Below, in pieces: positions 34,309 through 43,650 of a stretch of 64,000 bases of DNA. A program made the translations under genes and the position numbers. The number at the start of each line of letters is the position of its first letter. The stretch's first letter is position 1. The stretch lies in NCBI RefSeq assembly GCF_006539565.1, contig NZ_BJNG01000015.1, positions 246,950-310,949 on the forward strand, read 5' to 3'. This DNA comes from Pseudonocardia hydrocarbonoxydans (GTDB taxonomy: Bacteria; Actinomycetota; Actinomycetes; Mycobacteriales; Pseudonocardiaceae). The notes beneath the pieces were generated by a model. That model saw only the letters and a program-made list of their open reading frames with translations, did not search any database and was not told the origin of the DNA.

Positions 34309-35343
34309 GTGATCCCCGACGACGACCCCGCGGCCGACTGGACCGCCGGAGGGCCCTACCTCTGCGCCCCCGGCGTCTACCGCATCCCGCTGCCCCTCCC
34401 GCAGGACGGCCTGCGCGCGGTGAACGTCTACGCGGTGCCCGACGGCGACGGCTGGACGCTGATCGACTCCGGCTGGGCGCTGGCCGAGTCGCGCGACCTG
34501 CTCGCGGCGGCGCTGGACCGGCTGGGCGCCGGGCTGGGCGACGTCCGGCGGTTCCTGGTCACCCACATCCACCGCGACCACTACACCCAGGCCGTGGCCC
34601 TGCGGCGCGAGTTCGGCGCGCACGTCGCGCTCGGGCGGGGCGAGGAGGTCGGGCTCGCCGAGATCCACACCTCCGGACGTGACCCGTTCGCGGTCCACCG
34701 CACGCGGCTGCTGCGGGCCGGGGCGGGCGCGCTGGCGGCCCGGATCGAGCAGGGCCGGACCGCCGACCAGGGCGACATGTCGCTGTACGAGAAGCCCGAC
34801 GAGTGGATCGAGGACGGCGCCGAGATCGCGGTGGGCGACCGGCACGTCCTCACGGCCGTCGAGACGCCCGGGCACACCCGCGGGCACCTGGTGTTCGCCG
34901 ACGACGCCGCAGGCCTGCTGTTCGCGGGCGACCACGTCCTGCCGCGCATCACCCCGTCGATCGGCTTCGAGCCGAAGCCCCCGCAGAGCCCGCTGGCCGA
35001 CTTCCTGACCTCGCTGCAGCTGGTCCGCTCCCGCAAGGACGCGCTGCTGCTGCCCGCCCACGGACCGGTCGGGATGCGGGTGCACGAACGGGTCGACGCC
35101 CTGCTGGAGCACCACGGCGACCGCCTCGACGACACCCTCGCCGCGGTCCGGGAGGGCCGCTCGACCGCCCACGCCGTCGCCGAGGCCCTGCCCTGGACCC
35201 GGCACCGCAGGCGGCTGGCCGAGATGGACACCTTCAACGCCATGCTCGCGGTGCTGGAGACCCAGGCCCACCTCGACGTGCTGGCCGAGCGGGGAGCTGT
35301 GACGATCACGTTGCAGTCCGGAGTCGCTCACTACACATCGTGA
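34309..35343 (+). CDS. Metallo-beta-lactamase-fold hydrolase
   Basis: 344 residues from GTG 34309. Metal-binding motif THIHRDHYTQ (HxHxDH), with the further ligand His in TPGHTRGH, the bridging Asp in FAGDHVLP and the last His in LPAHGPVG; all are present. C-terminal winged-helix-like extension (about 255-340). Resembles LACTB2/glyoxalase II-type thioesterases or nucleases; substrate unknown. Cytoplasmic. Confidence 0.9.
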   Translation: MIPDDDPAADWTAGGPYLCAPGVYRIPLPLPQDGLRAVNVYAVPDGDGWTLIDSGWALAESRDLLAAALDRLGAGLGDVRRFLVTHIHRDHYTQAVALRREFGAHVALGRGEEVGLAEIHTSGRDPFAVHRTRLLRAGAGALAARIEQGRTADQGDMSLYEKPDEWIEDGAEIAVGDRHVLTAVETPGHTRGHLVFADDAAGLLFAGDHVLPRITPSIGFEPKPPQSPLADFLTSLQLVRSRKDALLLPAHGPVGMRVHERVDALLEHHGDRLDDTLAAVREGRSTAHAVAEALPWTRHRRRLAEMDTFNAMLAVLETQAHLDVLAERGAVTITLQSGVAHYTS

Positions 35344-35408
35344 TAACGATTCACTCCACGTAGGCGTCGGGGCGGGCGCGGGCGGCGCCCGGCCGTACGC
35401 TCCGCGCC

Positions 35409-36254
35409 GTGTCCGTAGCCGGATCGGGGCGCCCGGCCCTCGCCCTCCTCGCCTGCACCCTCGGGCTGTCCGGGGTGCTCGTGGTGACCGACGGGGCCGT
35501 GCCGACGGCCCCGGCGCCGGTCGTCACGCTCGCCCCGGTCGCGGCCTGCGCCGCCGCCGGCCCGTACGTGGTGCCCGAGCGCGGGAGCGTCGGGCTGCCG
35601 CCCGCGCTGCGGCTGTGCCCGAGCGGCCCGCTGACCGTCACCGTCGCGGGCACCGTGCTCGACGGCCTGGACCTGCGCGGCGGCGTGGTCGTCGAGGCCC
35701 CGGACGTCGTGGTGCGCCGCAGCCGCGTGACCGGTGACGGTTCGCAGCCCTACGGGATCGTCACGACCGGCGCCGGCTCGGTCCGGATCGAGGACACCAC
35801 GCTGACCGGACGGTTCACCGAGGCGGCAGTCGGTGGCGACCGGTGGACCGCCGAGCGGATCGAGATCGTCGGCGTCACCGGCGACGGCGCGCACGCCGGG
35901 CGGGGGAGCCGGCTGCGGGCCAGCATCGCGTCCCGGTTCGCGCCGGGTTCGGGCGCCGACGGGGTGGCGGTGGGCGCCCCCGACGTCGTCGTCGAGGACT
36001 CGACGGTCCGGATGGGCACCGGGCACCGCAGCGCGGTCCGGATCGCGCCCGGCCGGGGCGACGGCCGGGTCGTCGTGCGGTCCAACGTCCTGGGCGGCGG
36101 GGAGTACACCGTGCACCAGGACGGCGGCTCCGGTGCGGACGTGAGCGTCGTCGACAACCGCTTCGCCCGCGACGCCGTACGGGCCCCGCTGCGGGTCCCG
36201 GCGACCGCGGAGGCGACCGGCAACACCTTCGTCGACGGGGCGCCGGCACGCTGA
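35409..36254 (+). CDS. Exported right-handed beta-helix protein
   Basis: 281 residues from GTG 35409. Signal peptide at about 9-30 (LALLACTLGLSGVLVV), then short repeated strands with alternating Val (VVVEAPDVVVRRSRVTGDG, GSVRIEDTTLTG, DVVVEDSTVRMGTG, DVSVVDNRFA), the pattern of pectate-lyase-like parallel beta helices. One disulfide is possible (AACAAAG and RLCPSG). Possibly a polysaccharide-binding or -cleaving protein. Confidence 0.82.
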   Translation: MSVAGSGRPALALLACTLGLSGVLVVTDGAVPTAPAPVVTLAPVAACAAAGPYVVPERGSVGLPPALRLCPSGPLTVTVAGTVLDGLDLRGGVVVEAPDVVVRRSRVTGDGSQPYGIVTTGAGSVRIEDTTLTGRFTEAAVGGDRWTAERIEIVGVTGDGAHAGRGSRLRASIASRFAPGSGADGVAVGAPDVVVEDSTVRMGTGHRSAVRIAPGRGDGRVVVRSNVLGGGEYTVHQDGGSGADVSVVDNRFARDAVRAPLRVPATAEATGNTFVDGAPAR

Positions 36255-36427
36255 GGCGGCGACACGCCCGGGCGTCGTGGGGGTGTTGGCGGGGACCGGC
36301 CCGACCGGGCAGACTCGCGACCAACATCACCGACCCGGGCCGGTACCCGGACCAGACAGACGCAGCAGGCGCGCCACCACGCGAGGACGTAGGGGAAGAC
36401 GATCCTCGTCGATGTTGGAGGTCTGCA

Positions 36428-36916
36428 GTGAATGCACGCGGCGTGGTCTTCGTCCACTCGTCGCCGACTGCGGTCTGCCCGCACGTCGAGTGGGCGATCT
36501 CTGGCGTGCTCGCGACCCAGGTGTCGCTGCACTGGACCCCCCAGGTCGCGGTGCAGGGCCAGCTCCGTGCCGAGTGCACGTGGAGCGGCCCCGCCGGCAG
36601 CGGCGGGGCGATCGCCGGAGCGCTGCGGGCGTGGTCGATGCTGCGCTTCGAGGTCACCGAGGAGCCGACCCCCGGCGTCGACGGCGAGCGGTTCTGCCAC
36701 GTCCCGGCCCTCGGCCTGTGGAGCGGGCGGACCAGCGCCAACGGCGACATCGTCGTCGGTGAGGACCAGCTGCGCGCGGTCATGGCCGGCTCGACGGCCG
36801 CACAGCTCCCCTCGCGCCTGCACGACCTGCTGGGCACCGCGTGGGACGAGGCGCTGGAGCCCTTCCGCTACGCCGGCGACGGCGCACCGGTCACCTGGCT
36901 GCACCAGGTCGGCTGA
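36428..36916 (+). CDS. DUF3145 protein
   Basis: 162 residues from GTG 36428 with GGAGG 6 bases upstream. Starts VNARGVVFVHSSPTAVCPHVEWAI and ends with TAWDEALEPFRYAGDG, characteristic of the actinobacteria-specific DUF3145 family. Function unknown. Located near the fatty acid synthase operon as in Streptomyces, which suggests a link to lipid synthesis but proves nothing. Confidence 0.92.
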   Translation: MNARGVVFVHSSPTAVCPHVEWAISGVLATQVSLHWTPQVAVQGQLRAECTWSGPAGSGGAIAGALRAWSMLRFEVTEEPTPGVDGERFCHVPALGLWSGRTSANGDIVVGEDQLRAVMAGSTAAQLPSRLHDLLGTAWDEALEPFRYAGDGAPVTWLHQVG

Positions 36917-36969
36917 CGCGCACCCGGGGTTGCTCCGTCCGCCGCGGCCTCCTGCGGCAGGATGACGTC

Positions 36970-37518
36970 GTGCGGCTCAGGGGCGGGACGGTGGCGGTGG
37001 CGCTGCTCGCCGCCCTGGTGCTGGCCGGGGTGCTGGTCGCCTGGCTCGGCGCGGGCCGGGCGGTGTCGGCGGTGCCGCCGCTGCGGGCCGCCCCACCGGT
37101 CCCCCCGTCGGGCGTCGGCTCGGCGGAGGTGCTGCTGTCGGCCGACGCGCTGACGCACCCGGCGCACGAGCTGGTGCGGGCCCAGCTGCAGCGCCACTAC
37201 GACGCCATCAACGCCAAGGACTACGCCGCCTGGGCGGCCACGGTCGTGCCCGAGCGCAGCGCCGCGCTCGACGAGCCGGCCTGGCGGGAGGCCTACGACT
37301 CGTCGCAGGACGGCACGATCCGGATCGACCGCATCGACGACCTGGCCGGGGGCCGGGTGCTGGTGCGCGTGCGGTTCGTCAGCATCCAGGACGTCGAGGA
37401 CGCCCCCGTGGGTGTGCCGGCCCGCCGGATCTGCTGGCACGGCTCCCTGCCGATGAGCGGCGAACCGCCGCTCATCGAGCAGACCGGGGGCGGCAGCTCG
37501 ATCGCCGCCCCCTGCTGA
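36970..37518 (+). CDS. Membrane-anchored or exported NTF2-like protein of unknown function
   Basis: 182 residues from GTG 36970. N-terminal hydrophobic segment (TVAVALLAALVLAGVLVAWL) followed by an extracytoplasmic part whose LQRHYDAINAKDYAAW segment resembles the first helix of NTF2-like/SnoaL folds. Two cysteines near the end (RICWHG and the last residue). Convergent with fabF, 7 bases apart. Confidence 0.75.
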   Translation: MRLRGGTVAVALLAALVLAGVLVAWLGAGRAVSAVPPLRAAPPVPPSGVGSAEVLLSADALTHPAHELVRAQLQRHYDAINAKDYAAWAATVVPERSAALDEPAWREAYDSSQDGTIRIDRIDDLAGGRVLVRVRFVSIQDVEDAPVGVPARRICWHGSLPMSGEPPLIEQTGGGSSIAAPC

Positions 37519-37525
37519 GCGTCCG

Positions 37526-38788
37526 TCAGGGCTTCACGAACGTCAGGGCCACGTTGTGCCCACCGAAGCCGAACGAGTCGTTGACGGCGGCGGTGATGTC
37601 GGCCTTGCGGGGCTCGCCCGCCACCACGTCCAGCTCCACACCCGGGTCGAGCTCGGTGAGGTTGAGCGTGGCGGGGATGATCCCCTCCCTGATCGACAGC
37701 AGCGTGATGATGCCCTCGACCGCCCCGGCCGCACCGACCAGGTGACCCAGCGCCGACTTCGGCGCGGTGAGCACCGGGTGGTCGCCGAGGGCCTTGCGGA
37801 CGGCGCGGGTCTCCCCGACGTCGCCCGCCACCGTGGAGGTGGCGTGACAGTTGACGTGCGTGACGTCGGACGCCGAGACCCCCGCGTGCTCGATCGACCT
37901 CGTGATCGCGCGCGCCTGCCCCGTGCCCTCGGGATCGGGCCCGGTGATGTGGTAGGCGTCGGCGGTGATGCCGAACCCGGCCAGCCGCCCGTGCACCGTG
38001 GCCCCGCGGGCGGCGGCGAACTCCGCGCGCTCCAGGACCATGACGCCCGCGCCCTCGCCGAGCACGAACCCGTCGCGGTGGGCGTCGAACGGGCGCGAGG
38101 CGCCCTCCGGGTCGTCGTTGCGCTGGCTCAGCGTGCGGGCCTGCACGAACCCGGCGACGGTGATGCCGGTGATGCACGCCTCCGCGCCCCCGGCGACCAC
38201 CACGTCGACCTCGCCGGCCTGCAGCAGCCGCATGGCCCACGCCATCGCCTCGGCCCCGGACGCGCACGCCGAGACCGGCGCGTGCACCCCGCCGCGGGCG
38301 CCCAGCTCGAGGCCGACCCAGGCCGCGGGCCCGTTCGGCATGAGCATCGGCACGGTGAGGGGGGAGACCTTGCGCAGCCCCGGCCCCTCCAGCAGGTCGT
38401 CCTGGTCGAGCAGGGTGACCGCGCCGCCGATCCCGGTGCCGATGACGACGGCGAGCCGCTCGGGCTCCACGGCGACCTCGCCCGCAGACCCACCCCCGAA
38501 CCCGGCGTGCGCCCAGGCCTCCTTGGCCGCGACCAGCGCCACCTGCTCGCACCGGTCGAGCCGGCGCAGCTGCACGCGGGGGATGGTCTCGGCGGGGGAG
38601 ACGGCCAGCGGCGAGGCGATCTTCACCGGCAGGTCGTGCCGGGTGACCCACTCGTGCTCGTCGTCGTCGATCCGGCGCACACCGGAGCGTCCGGCGAGCA
38701 GGGCCTCCCAGGTGGAGGTGACGTCGCCACCGAGCGGGGTCGTCGCCCCGAGCCCGGTGACGACGACCTCGATGTCGGCTGTGCTCAC
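37526..38788 (-). CDS. fabF: Beta-ketoacyl-ACP synthase II
   Basis: 420 residues from the GTG at 38788 (GGAGG upstream). Elongating condensing enzyme of type II fatty acid synthesis, using malonyl-ACP. Catalytic triad: Cys175 (VSACASGAE), His in NCHATST and His in GHLVGAAGA. Last gene of the fasR-fabD-fabH-acpP-fabF operon; the equivalent of Streptomyces FabF or mycobacterial KasA. Confidence 0.96.
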   Translation of the reverse strand: MSTADIEVVVTGLGATTPLGGDVTSTWEALLAGRSGVRRIDDDEHEWVTRHDLPVKIASPLAVSPAETIPRVQLRRLDRCEQVALVAAKEAWAHAGFGGGSAGEVAVEPERLAVVIGTGIGGAVTLLDQDDLLEGPGLRKVSPLTVPMLMPNGPAAWVGLELGARGGVHAPVSACASGAEAMAWAMRLLQAGEVDVVVAGGAEACITGITVAGFVQARTLSQRNDDPEGASRPFDAHRDGFVLGEGAGVMVLERAEFAAARGATVHGRLAGFGITADAYHITGPDPEGTGQARAITRSIEHAGVSASDVTHVNCHATSTVAGDVGETRAVRKALGDHPVLTAPKSALGHLVGAAGAVEGIITLLSIREGIIPATLNLTELDPGVELDVVAGEPRKADITAAVNDSFGFGGHNVALTFVKP

Positions 38789-38822
38789 TGCGCCTCCGTG
38801 GGAACGACTGCGTCGGCGGCCG

Positions 38823-39065
38823 TCACTGGTTCTTCGCGATGTAGTCCACCGCGTCACCGACCGTCTTGAGCTCGGCCAGCTGGTCGTCCGGGATCTTCAC
38901 GCCGAACTTGTCCTCGGCCTGCACGGCGATCTCCACCATCGACAGCGAGTCGATGTCGAGGTCGTCGACGAAGGACTTGTCGGCGCTGACCTCGGCGGCG
39001 TCGATGCCGGCGACCTCCTCCACGATCTCGGCGAGGCCGGCGAGGATCTCGGTGTTGTCTGCCAC
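38823..39065 (-). CDS. acpP: Acyl carrier protein
   Basis: 80 residues, acidic. Phosphopantetheine attachment at Ser40 in DIDSLSMVE. Carries growing acyl chains between FabD, FabH and FabF. Located between fabH and fabF, the usual order. Confidence 0.97.
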   Translation of the reverse strand: MADNTEILAGLAEIVEEVAGIDAAEVSADKSFVDDLDIDSLSMVEIAVQAEDKFGVKIPDDQLAELKTVGDAVDYIAKNQ

Positions 39066-39105
39066 GTGATGCTCCTTCTGGTGGGAAACTAGGGGCCGTG
39101 TCGAT

Positions 39106-40110
39106 CTAAGGGAACCGGACGACCTGGCCGGCGAAGGACAGGCCCGCGCCGAAGCCTACGAGCAGGACCGTGTCGCCGGAGCGCACCCGCCCGTCGGCAC
39201 GCATGTGATCCAGTGCGAGGGGCACCGACGCCGACGAGGTGTTGCCGGAGTACACGATGTCGTCGGCCACGCGCATGTCCTCGCGGGCGCCGTGGCGGCG
39301 CAGCTTCTTGGCCACCGCCTCGACGATGCGCAGGTTGGCCTGGTGGGGCACGAACACGTCGATGTCGGCGGGGGTGAGCCCGGCCAGCTCGATCGCCCGC
39401 AGCGCGACCGGCGCCACCTGGGTGGTGGCCCAGCGGAAGACCGCCTGGCCCTCCTGGTGCAGCGCGCCGCCCGCCTTCGAGCCGTGCCCGTCGAGGATGC
39501 GGATGGCCTGGTTCATCTCGCCCGCGCTGCCCCACGCGACCGGGCCGACGCCGACCGCGGCCGCGTCGGGGGCCGGTCCGATCACCGCGGCGCCCGCGCC
39601 GTCGGCGAAGATGATGGCCGTGGAGCGGTCGTCCCAGTCGAGCCAGTCCGACAGCTTCTCCGCGCCGATGATCAGCACGTGGCGGGCGGTGCCGCCGCGC
39701 ACCATGTCGGCGGCCATGCCCAGGCCGTAGCAGAACCCGGCGCAGGCGGCGTTGAGGTCGAACGCGGCGGGCGCGCGGATGCCGATGCGCTCGGCTGTCT
39801 GCGCCGCGGCGTTGGGGATGAAGTTGGGCATCGTGCAGGTGGCCACCAGCACGCCGTCGATCTCGGAGGGATCCAGGCCCGAGTCCTTGACCGCACGCGC
39901 CCCGGCGTCCGAGGCCATGTCGACCAGCGAGACGTCGTCGGCGGCGATGCGCCGGCTGCGGATGCCGACGCGCTCGCGGATCCACTGGTCGTTGGTGTCG
40001 ATGCGCTGCGCGAGCTCGTCGTTGGTGACGACGCGCTCGGGCTGGTGGCTGCCCAGGCCCAGCATCCGGGCGCCCGCGACGGGCTCGGCGAGACGCAGTA
40101 CCGGTGTCAT
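39106..40110 (-). CDS. fabH: Beta-ketoacyl-ACP synthase III
   Basis: 334 residues. Starts fatty acid synthesis by condensing an acyl-CoA with malonyl-ACP. Catalytic Cys123 (AACAGFCYG), His in VPHQANLR and Asn in SGNTSSAS. In actinomycetes it prefers branched-chain starters, giving iso/anteiso acids. ATG overlaps the stop of fabD. Confidence 0.97.
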   Translation of the reverse strand: MTPVLRLAEPVAGARMLGLGSHQPERVVTNDELAQRIDTNDQWIRERVGIRSRRIAADDVSLVDMASDAGARAVKDSGLDPSEIDGVLVATCTMPNFIPNAAAQTAERIGIRAPAAFDLNAACAGFCYGLGMAADMVRGGTARHVLIIGAEKLSDWLDWDDRSTAIIFADGAGAAVIGPAPDAAAVGVGPVAWGSAGEMNQAIRILDGHGSKAGGALHQEGQAVFRWATTQVAPVALRAIELAGLTPADIDVFVPHQANLRIVEAVAKKLRRHGAREDMRVADDIVYSGNTSSASVPLALDHMRADGRVRSGDTVLLVGFGAGLSFAGQVVRFP

Positions 40111-41015
40111 CGGTCGGCTCCGATCAGCTCGTGCGCCGCGTCGAGGTCCGCAGGGGACTTGAGCGCGAGCGTCGTGGTGCCCTTGAGCGCGCGCTTCACG
40201 AGGCCGGTGAGCGCCCCCGCCGGCGGCAGCTCGGCCGTGGCGGTGACGCCGAGCTCACGCAGCGCGTCCATGCAGGCGTCCCACCGTACGGGGCGGGTCA
40301 CCTGGTCCACCAGGCGGCGCAGCGCGTCGGCCCCGTCGGTGACCAGTGCGCCGTCGGCGTTGGAGAGCAGGGGCCGGCTCGGGTCGCCGGTGGTCAGACC
40401 CTCGGCGTGGCGGCGCAGCGCCTCCTGCGCGAGGGCCATGAACCGGGTGTGGAACGCCCCCGCCACCGGCAGCGGCATCACCCGCGCCCGCTCCGGGGGG
40501 CCCGCGGCCAGCTCGGCCAGCGCGTCGACCGGGCCGGCCGCCACGATCTGGCCCGCGCCGTTGCGGTTGGCCGGGTCCAGGCCCAGCTCGGCGAGCCGGG
40601 CGAGCACGGCGTCGGGGTCGCCGCCGAGCACCGCGCTCATGCCGGTGGGCTCCAGCGCGCAGGCCGCGGCCATCTCCCGGCCGCGCACCGCGGCCAGCGC
40701 GACGGCGGCGTCGGGGCTGATGACGCCGGCGACCGCGAGCGCGGCCAGCTCGCCGACCGAGTGCCCGGCCACGGGCACGTCGGACGGCACGTCCAGGCGG
40801 GCGGCGGCGAGCAGCGCGGCCGCGACGACCAGCGGCTGCGTCACCGCCGTGTCCTTGATCTCCTCGGCCTCGGCGACCGTGCCCAGCCGGACCAGGTCGA
40901 GCCCGGCCACGTCCGACCAGGCGGCGAGCTGCTTCTCGGCGTCGGGGTCGGCGAGCCAGGGGGCGAGCATGCCGGGGGTCTGGGATCCCTGTCCGGGAGC
41001 GAGCAGCGCGATCAC
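40107..41015 (-). CDS. fabD: Malonyl-CoA:ACP transacylase
   Basis: 302 residues. Loads malonate onto ACP. GQGSQTPGM at the start, nucleophile Ser86 in GHSVGEL, and active-site His in GAFHTRFM. Coupled to fabH by an ATGA overlap. The regulator gene lies about 100 bases upstream. Confidence 0.97.
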   Translation of the reverse strand: MIALLAPGQGSQTPGMLAPWLADPDAEKQLAAWSDVAGLDLVRLGTVAEAEEIKDTAVTQPLVVAAALLAAARLDVPSDVPVAGHSVGELAALAVAGVISPDAAVALAAVRGREMAAACALEPTGMSAVLGGDPDAVLARLAELGLDPANRNGAGQIVAAGPVDALAELAAGPPERARVMPLPVAGAFHTRFMALAQEALRRHAEGLTTGDPSRPLLSNADGALVTDGADALRRLVDQVTRPVRWDACMDALRELGVTATAELPPAGALTGLVKRALKGTTTLALKSPADLDAAHELIGADR

Positions 41016-41117
41016 AGCGCGAACCCAACACGGCGGGGGCCCGTGGCGGGCATGCCGGGTCGTACGAACTCTCCCGCACCGATTTGTGGGAAACCTCCGA
41101 ACCGCCGCCCGCCGACC

Positions 41118-42326
41118 TCACCGGACATCCTCGTCACCCTGCCGTTCGTTGTAGGGATTCCGCAGCTCATCGGCGTCCAACCTGGCGGCTACGAGCGCCG
41201 TGCGCAACACCTGCGCGTCGCGTGGCTCGGTCGGGGCGCGCCCGGTGAGTTCGCTCACCCGGCGCAACCGGTAGCGGACGGTGTTCGGATGGACGAACAG
41301 CGCGCGGGCGCAGGACTCGAGTGCGCCGCCGCCGTCGAGGTAGGTGGTGAGGGTGGCGAGCAGGGCGCCGCCCGCGGCGTGCAGGGGCGCCAGCAGGTCG
41401 GTCAGCGCGCGGTGGGCCGCCGCGTCGCCGCACAGCGCGCGCTCGGGCAGCAGGTCGTCCGCCGCGACGGGGCGGGGGGCGTCGGGACGCCCGGGTGCGG
41501 CCCGCAGCCCGGCCAGCGCCTCCCGGGCGCCGGCGTGCGCGGCCCGCAGACCGGGCACCGGCGGGCCGACGACGACGGGCCCCGGCCCGAAGCCGTCGAC
41601 GAGGCGGCCCAGCCCGGGGGAGGGGCCCGACGGCTCGGACAGCAGCACGATCAGCCGCCTGCCCTGCACGCCGACGAGCACGGACCGGCCCGACCGGTGG
41701 GCGCGGCGGCGCAGCTCGCCCAGCGCCTCCTCGGGGGCCTCGGCGGGCGTCGACCCGGCGACGACGGTCACCGTGGCCGCGGGGTCGAAGCCCAGCGCGG
41801 CCGCGCGGGAGACCATCGCGTCGTCGGCCTCCCCGCGCACCACGGCGTCGACGACGAGGGCCTCCAGCCGGGCGTCCCACGCACCGCGGGTCTCGGCCGC
41901 GTTCGCGTAGACGGTGGCCGCGGCGAACGCGATCTCCCGGCCGAAGCGCAGCACCGCCTCGACGAGCACGCGGCGCTCGTCGTCGTCGGCGGCGAGCGGG
42001 GGCAGGTGCTGTTCGAAGACGTCGGTGGCGACCCGCACCAGCTCCACGGTCTGGCGCAGCGACAGGCGCCGGGCGAGGTCGCGGGGGGCGATCCGGAACG
42101 CCTCGGCGGTGAGCCGGATGTTCTCACCCGGACGGGTGAGCCAGGCCGCGAAGTTGCCGACCCCGGTCTGGGTGACGAGCAGGACGCCCGCCCGCTGGTC
42201 GGCGGGCAGGCGCGGGAACCACGGCAGGCGCTCCTCCATCGCCGCGAGGCACGACGCGGCGAGCCCGCCCGCGGCGAGCTCCAGGCGGCGCACGGTGGAC
42301 CTGCGGACCGGCACGTGCGGCAGCAT
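41118..42326 (-). CDS. fasR: PucR/CdaR-type regulator of fatty acid synthesis
   Basis: 402 residues from the ATG at 42326 (the frame extends to 42374 but through promoter-like sequence TTGACT). The C-terminal PucR-type HTH contains FVHPNTVRYRLRRVSELTG (about residues 345-365), and a GGDEF-like degenerate middle domain precedes it. Directly upstream of fabDH-acpP-fabF in the same direction, as is FasR of Streptomyces coelicolor, an activator of this operon. Name is based on family and position. Confidence 0.9.
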   Translation of the reverse strand: MLPHVPVRRSTVRRLELAAGGLAASCLAAMEERLPWFPRLPADQRAGVLLVTQTGVGNFAAWLTRPGENIRLTAEAFRIAPRDLARRLSLRQTVELVRVATDVFEQHLPPLAADDDERRVLVEAVLRFGREIAFAAATVYANAAETRGAWDARLEALVVDAVVRGEADDAMVSRAAALGFDPAATVTVVAGSTPAEAPEEALGELRRRAHRSGRSVLVGVQGRRLIVLLSEPSGPSPGLGRLVDGFGPGPVVVGPPVPGLRAAHAGAREALAGLRAAPGRPDAPRPVAADDLLPERALCGDAAAHRALTDLLAPLHAAGGALLATLTTYLDGGGALESCARALFVHPNTVRYRLRRVSELTGRAPTEPRDAQVLRTALVAARLDADELRNPYNERQGDEDVR

Positions 42327-42394
42327 GGCACGCGACCGGGAATGCCCGGCCCGGCCATCTAGTTGCAGAGTCAACGACCACGTGAGGAGGCCCG

Positions 42395-43144
42395 ATGTCC
42401 ACCACCCTGACCCCGGCCGTCGACGTCCGTCGGGCCGGTGACCGGTTCGCCACCCGGATCGACTGGCTCGACTCGAAGCACAGCTTCTCCTTCGGCCCGC
42501 ACTACGACCCCGCCAACACCCACTTCGGCCTGCTCATGGTGAGCAACGACGACGTCGTGCGGGCGGGCAGCGGCTTCGACACGCACCCGCACCGGGACAT
42601 GGAGATCGTCACCTGGGTGCTCGACGGCTCGCTGGTGCACCAGGACTCCACCGGCCACAACGGCCTGATCCGGCCCGGGCTGGCGCAGCGCATGAGCGCG
42701 GGCACCGGGATCCTGCACTCGGAGAAGAACGACGCCGCCGGCGCGGTGCAGGACGTGCACTTCGTGCAGATGTGGGTCGTGCCCGACGAGAGCGGCGTGA
42801 CCCCCGGCTACGAGCAGCTCGACATCAGCCCGGAGCTCGACCGCGGCGAGCTCGTCGTCGTGGCCTCGGGCATGACGAAGCACGCCGACGACCGGGCCAT
42901 CTCGATCAGCCAGCGGCACGCGGCGCTGTACGCGGCACGACCGGAGCCCGGTGCGGTGGTCCCGCTGCCCACCGCACCGCTGGCGCACCTGTTCGTGGCG
43001 CGCGGTTCGGTGGAGCTGGAGGGCTCCGGGGTGCTGGGCACGGGCGACTCGGCCCGGATCACCGCGTCGGACGGCCGCCGGCTGACGGCGGGGCCCGACG
43101 GGGCCGAGGTGCTCGTGTGGGAGATGCACGCCACCCTCGGCTGA
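42395..43144 (+). CDS. Pirin-family bicupin
   Basis: 249 residues; GAGGAGG precedes the ATG. The N-terminal cupin has the Fe ligands His64, His66 (THPHRDMEIV), His108 and Glu110 (LHSEKND). Pirins act as quercetinases or redox-sensing regulators; role here unknown. Divergent from fasR over a 68-base gap. Confidence 0.93.
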   Translation: MSTTLTPAVDVRRAGDRFATRIDWLDSKHSFSFGPHYDPANTHFGLLMVSNDDVVRAGSGFDTHPHRDMEIVTWVLDGSLVHQDSTGHNGLIRPGLAQRMSAGTGILHSEKNDAAGAVQDVHFVQMWVVPDESGVTPGYEQLDISPELDRGELVVVASGMTKHADDRAISISQRHAALYAARPEPGAVVPLPTAPLAHLFVARGSVELEGSGVLGTGDSARITASDGRRLTAGPDGAEVLVWEMHATLG

Positions 43145-43155
43145 CGCCGAGGATT

Positions 43156-43189
43156 CTCACGCCGGACGGATCGTTCCGTCCGGCGTGAG
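43156..43189. terminator. Bidirectional terminator
   Basis: Perfect 15-bp stem (43156-43170 with 43175-43189) and TCGT tetraloop, placed between the convergent pirin and cold-shock genes. Confidence 0.85.
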
Positions 43190-43212
43190 GACGTGCGGGA
43201 TGTGGTGTCTGC

Positions 43213-43419
43213 TCAGGCGAGCGGCTCGACCTTGGTGGCCTGCGGCCCCTTCTGGCCCTGCTCGATGTCGAACGACACGCGCTGGCCCTCGTCGAGGCTC
43301 TTGTAGCCGTTGGTCTGGATTGCCGAGTAGTGCACGAACACGTCCGCGCCACCACCGTCAGGAGCGAGGAAGCCGTAGCCCTTCTCGCTGTTGAACCACT
43401 TGACGGTGCCCTCTGCCAT
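43213..43419 (-). CDS. Cold-shock protein
   Basis: 68 residues from the ATG at 43419; longer frame upstream is not needed. Single OB-fold with RNP1 KGYGFLAP and RNP2 VFVHYSAI, the nucleic-acid-binding motifs. Acts as RNA chaperone. The 230-base gap upstream likely holds a long 5' leader, common in csp genes. Confidence 0.96.
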   Translation of the reverse strand: MAEGTVKWFNSEKGYGFLAPDGGGADVFVHYSAIQTNGYKSLDEGQRVSFDIEQGQKGPQATKVEPLA

Positions 43420-43607
43420 TCTTGCTCTCCTCGTACCTTCAGCCGGGGCACTCGCCCCCGGCGTCGCGCCGCCTGGAGGCTGTGAGTCCGCCACCCGGTC
43501 GGGACCCCGTTCGCGATCACGCGAGGTCGGCGTCGGGCGGAGCGTATCGCGAGAAACGCTCCCTGCCGAGACCCAAATGACCTGTGCATTCCCCGAATCG
43601 GTCCCGC

Positions 43608-43645
43608 GGCGCGGGGGCGCGCGGCACGCCGCACGCCCCCGCGCC
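43608..43645 (-). terminator. Terminator hairpin after aceE
   Basis: Perfect 12-bp stem (43608-43619 with 43634-43645) and a loop that folds into a further 4-bp stem. Starts 5 bases beyond the aceE stop in its direction of transcription. Confidence 0.75.
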
Positions 43646-43650
43646 CGGCG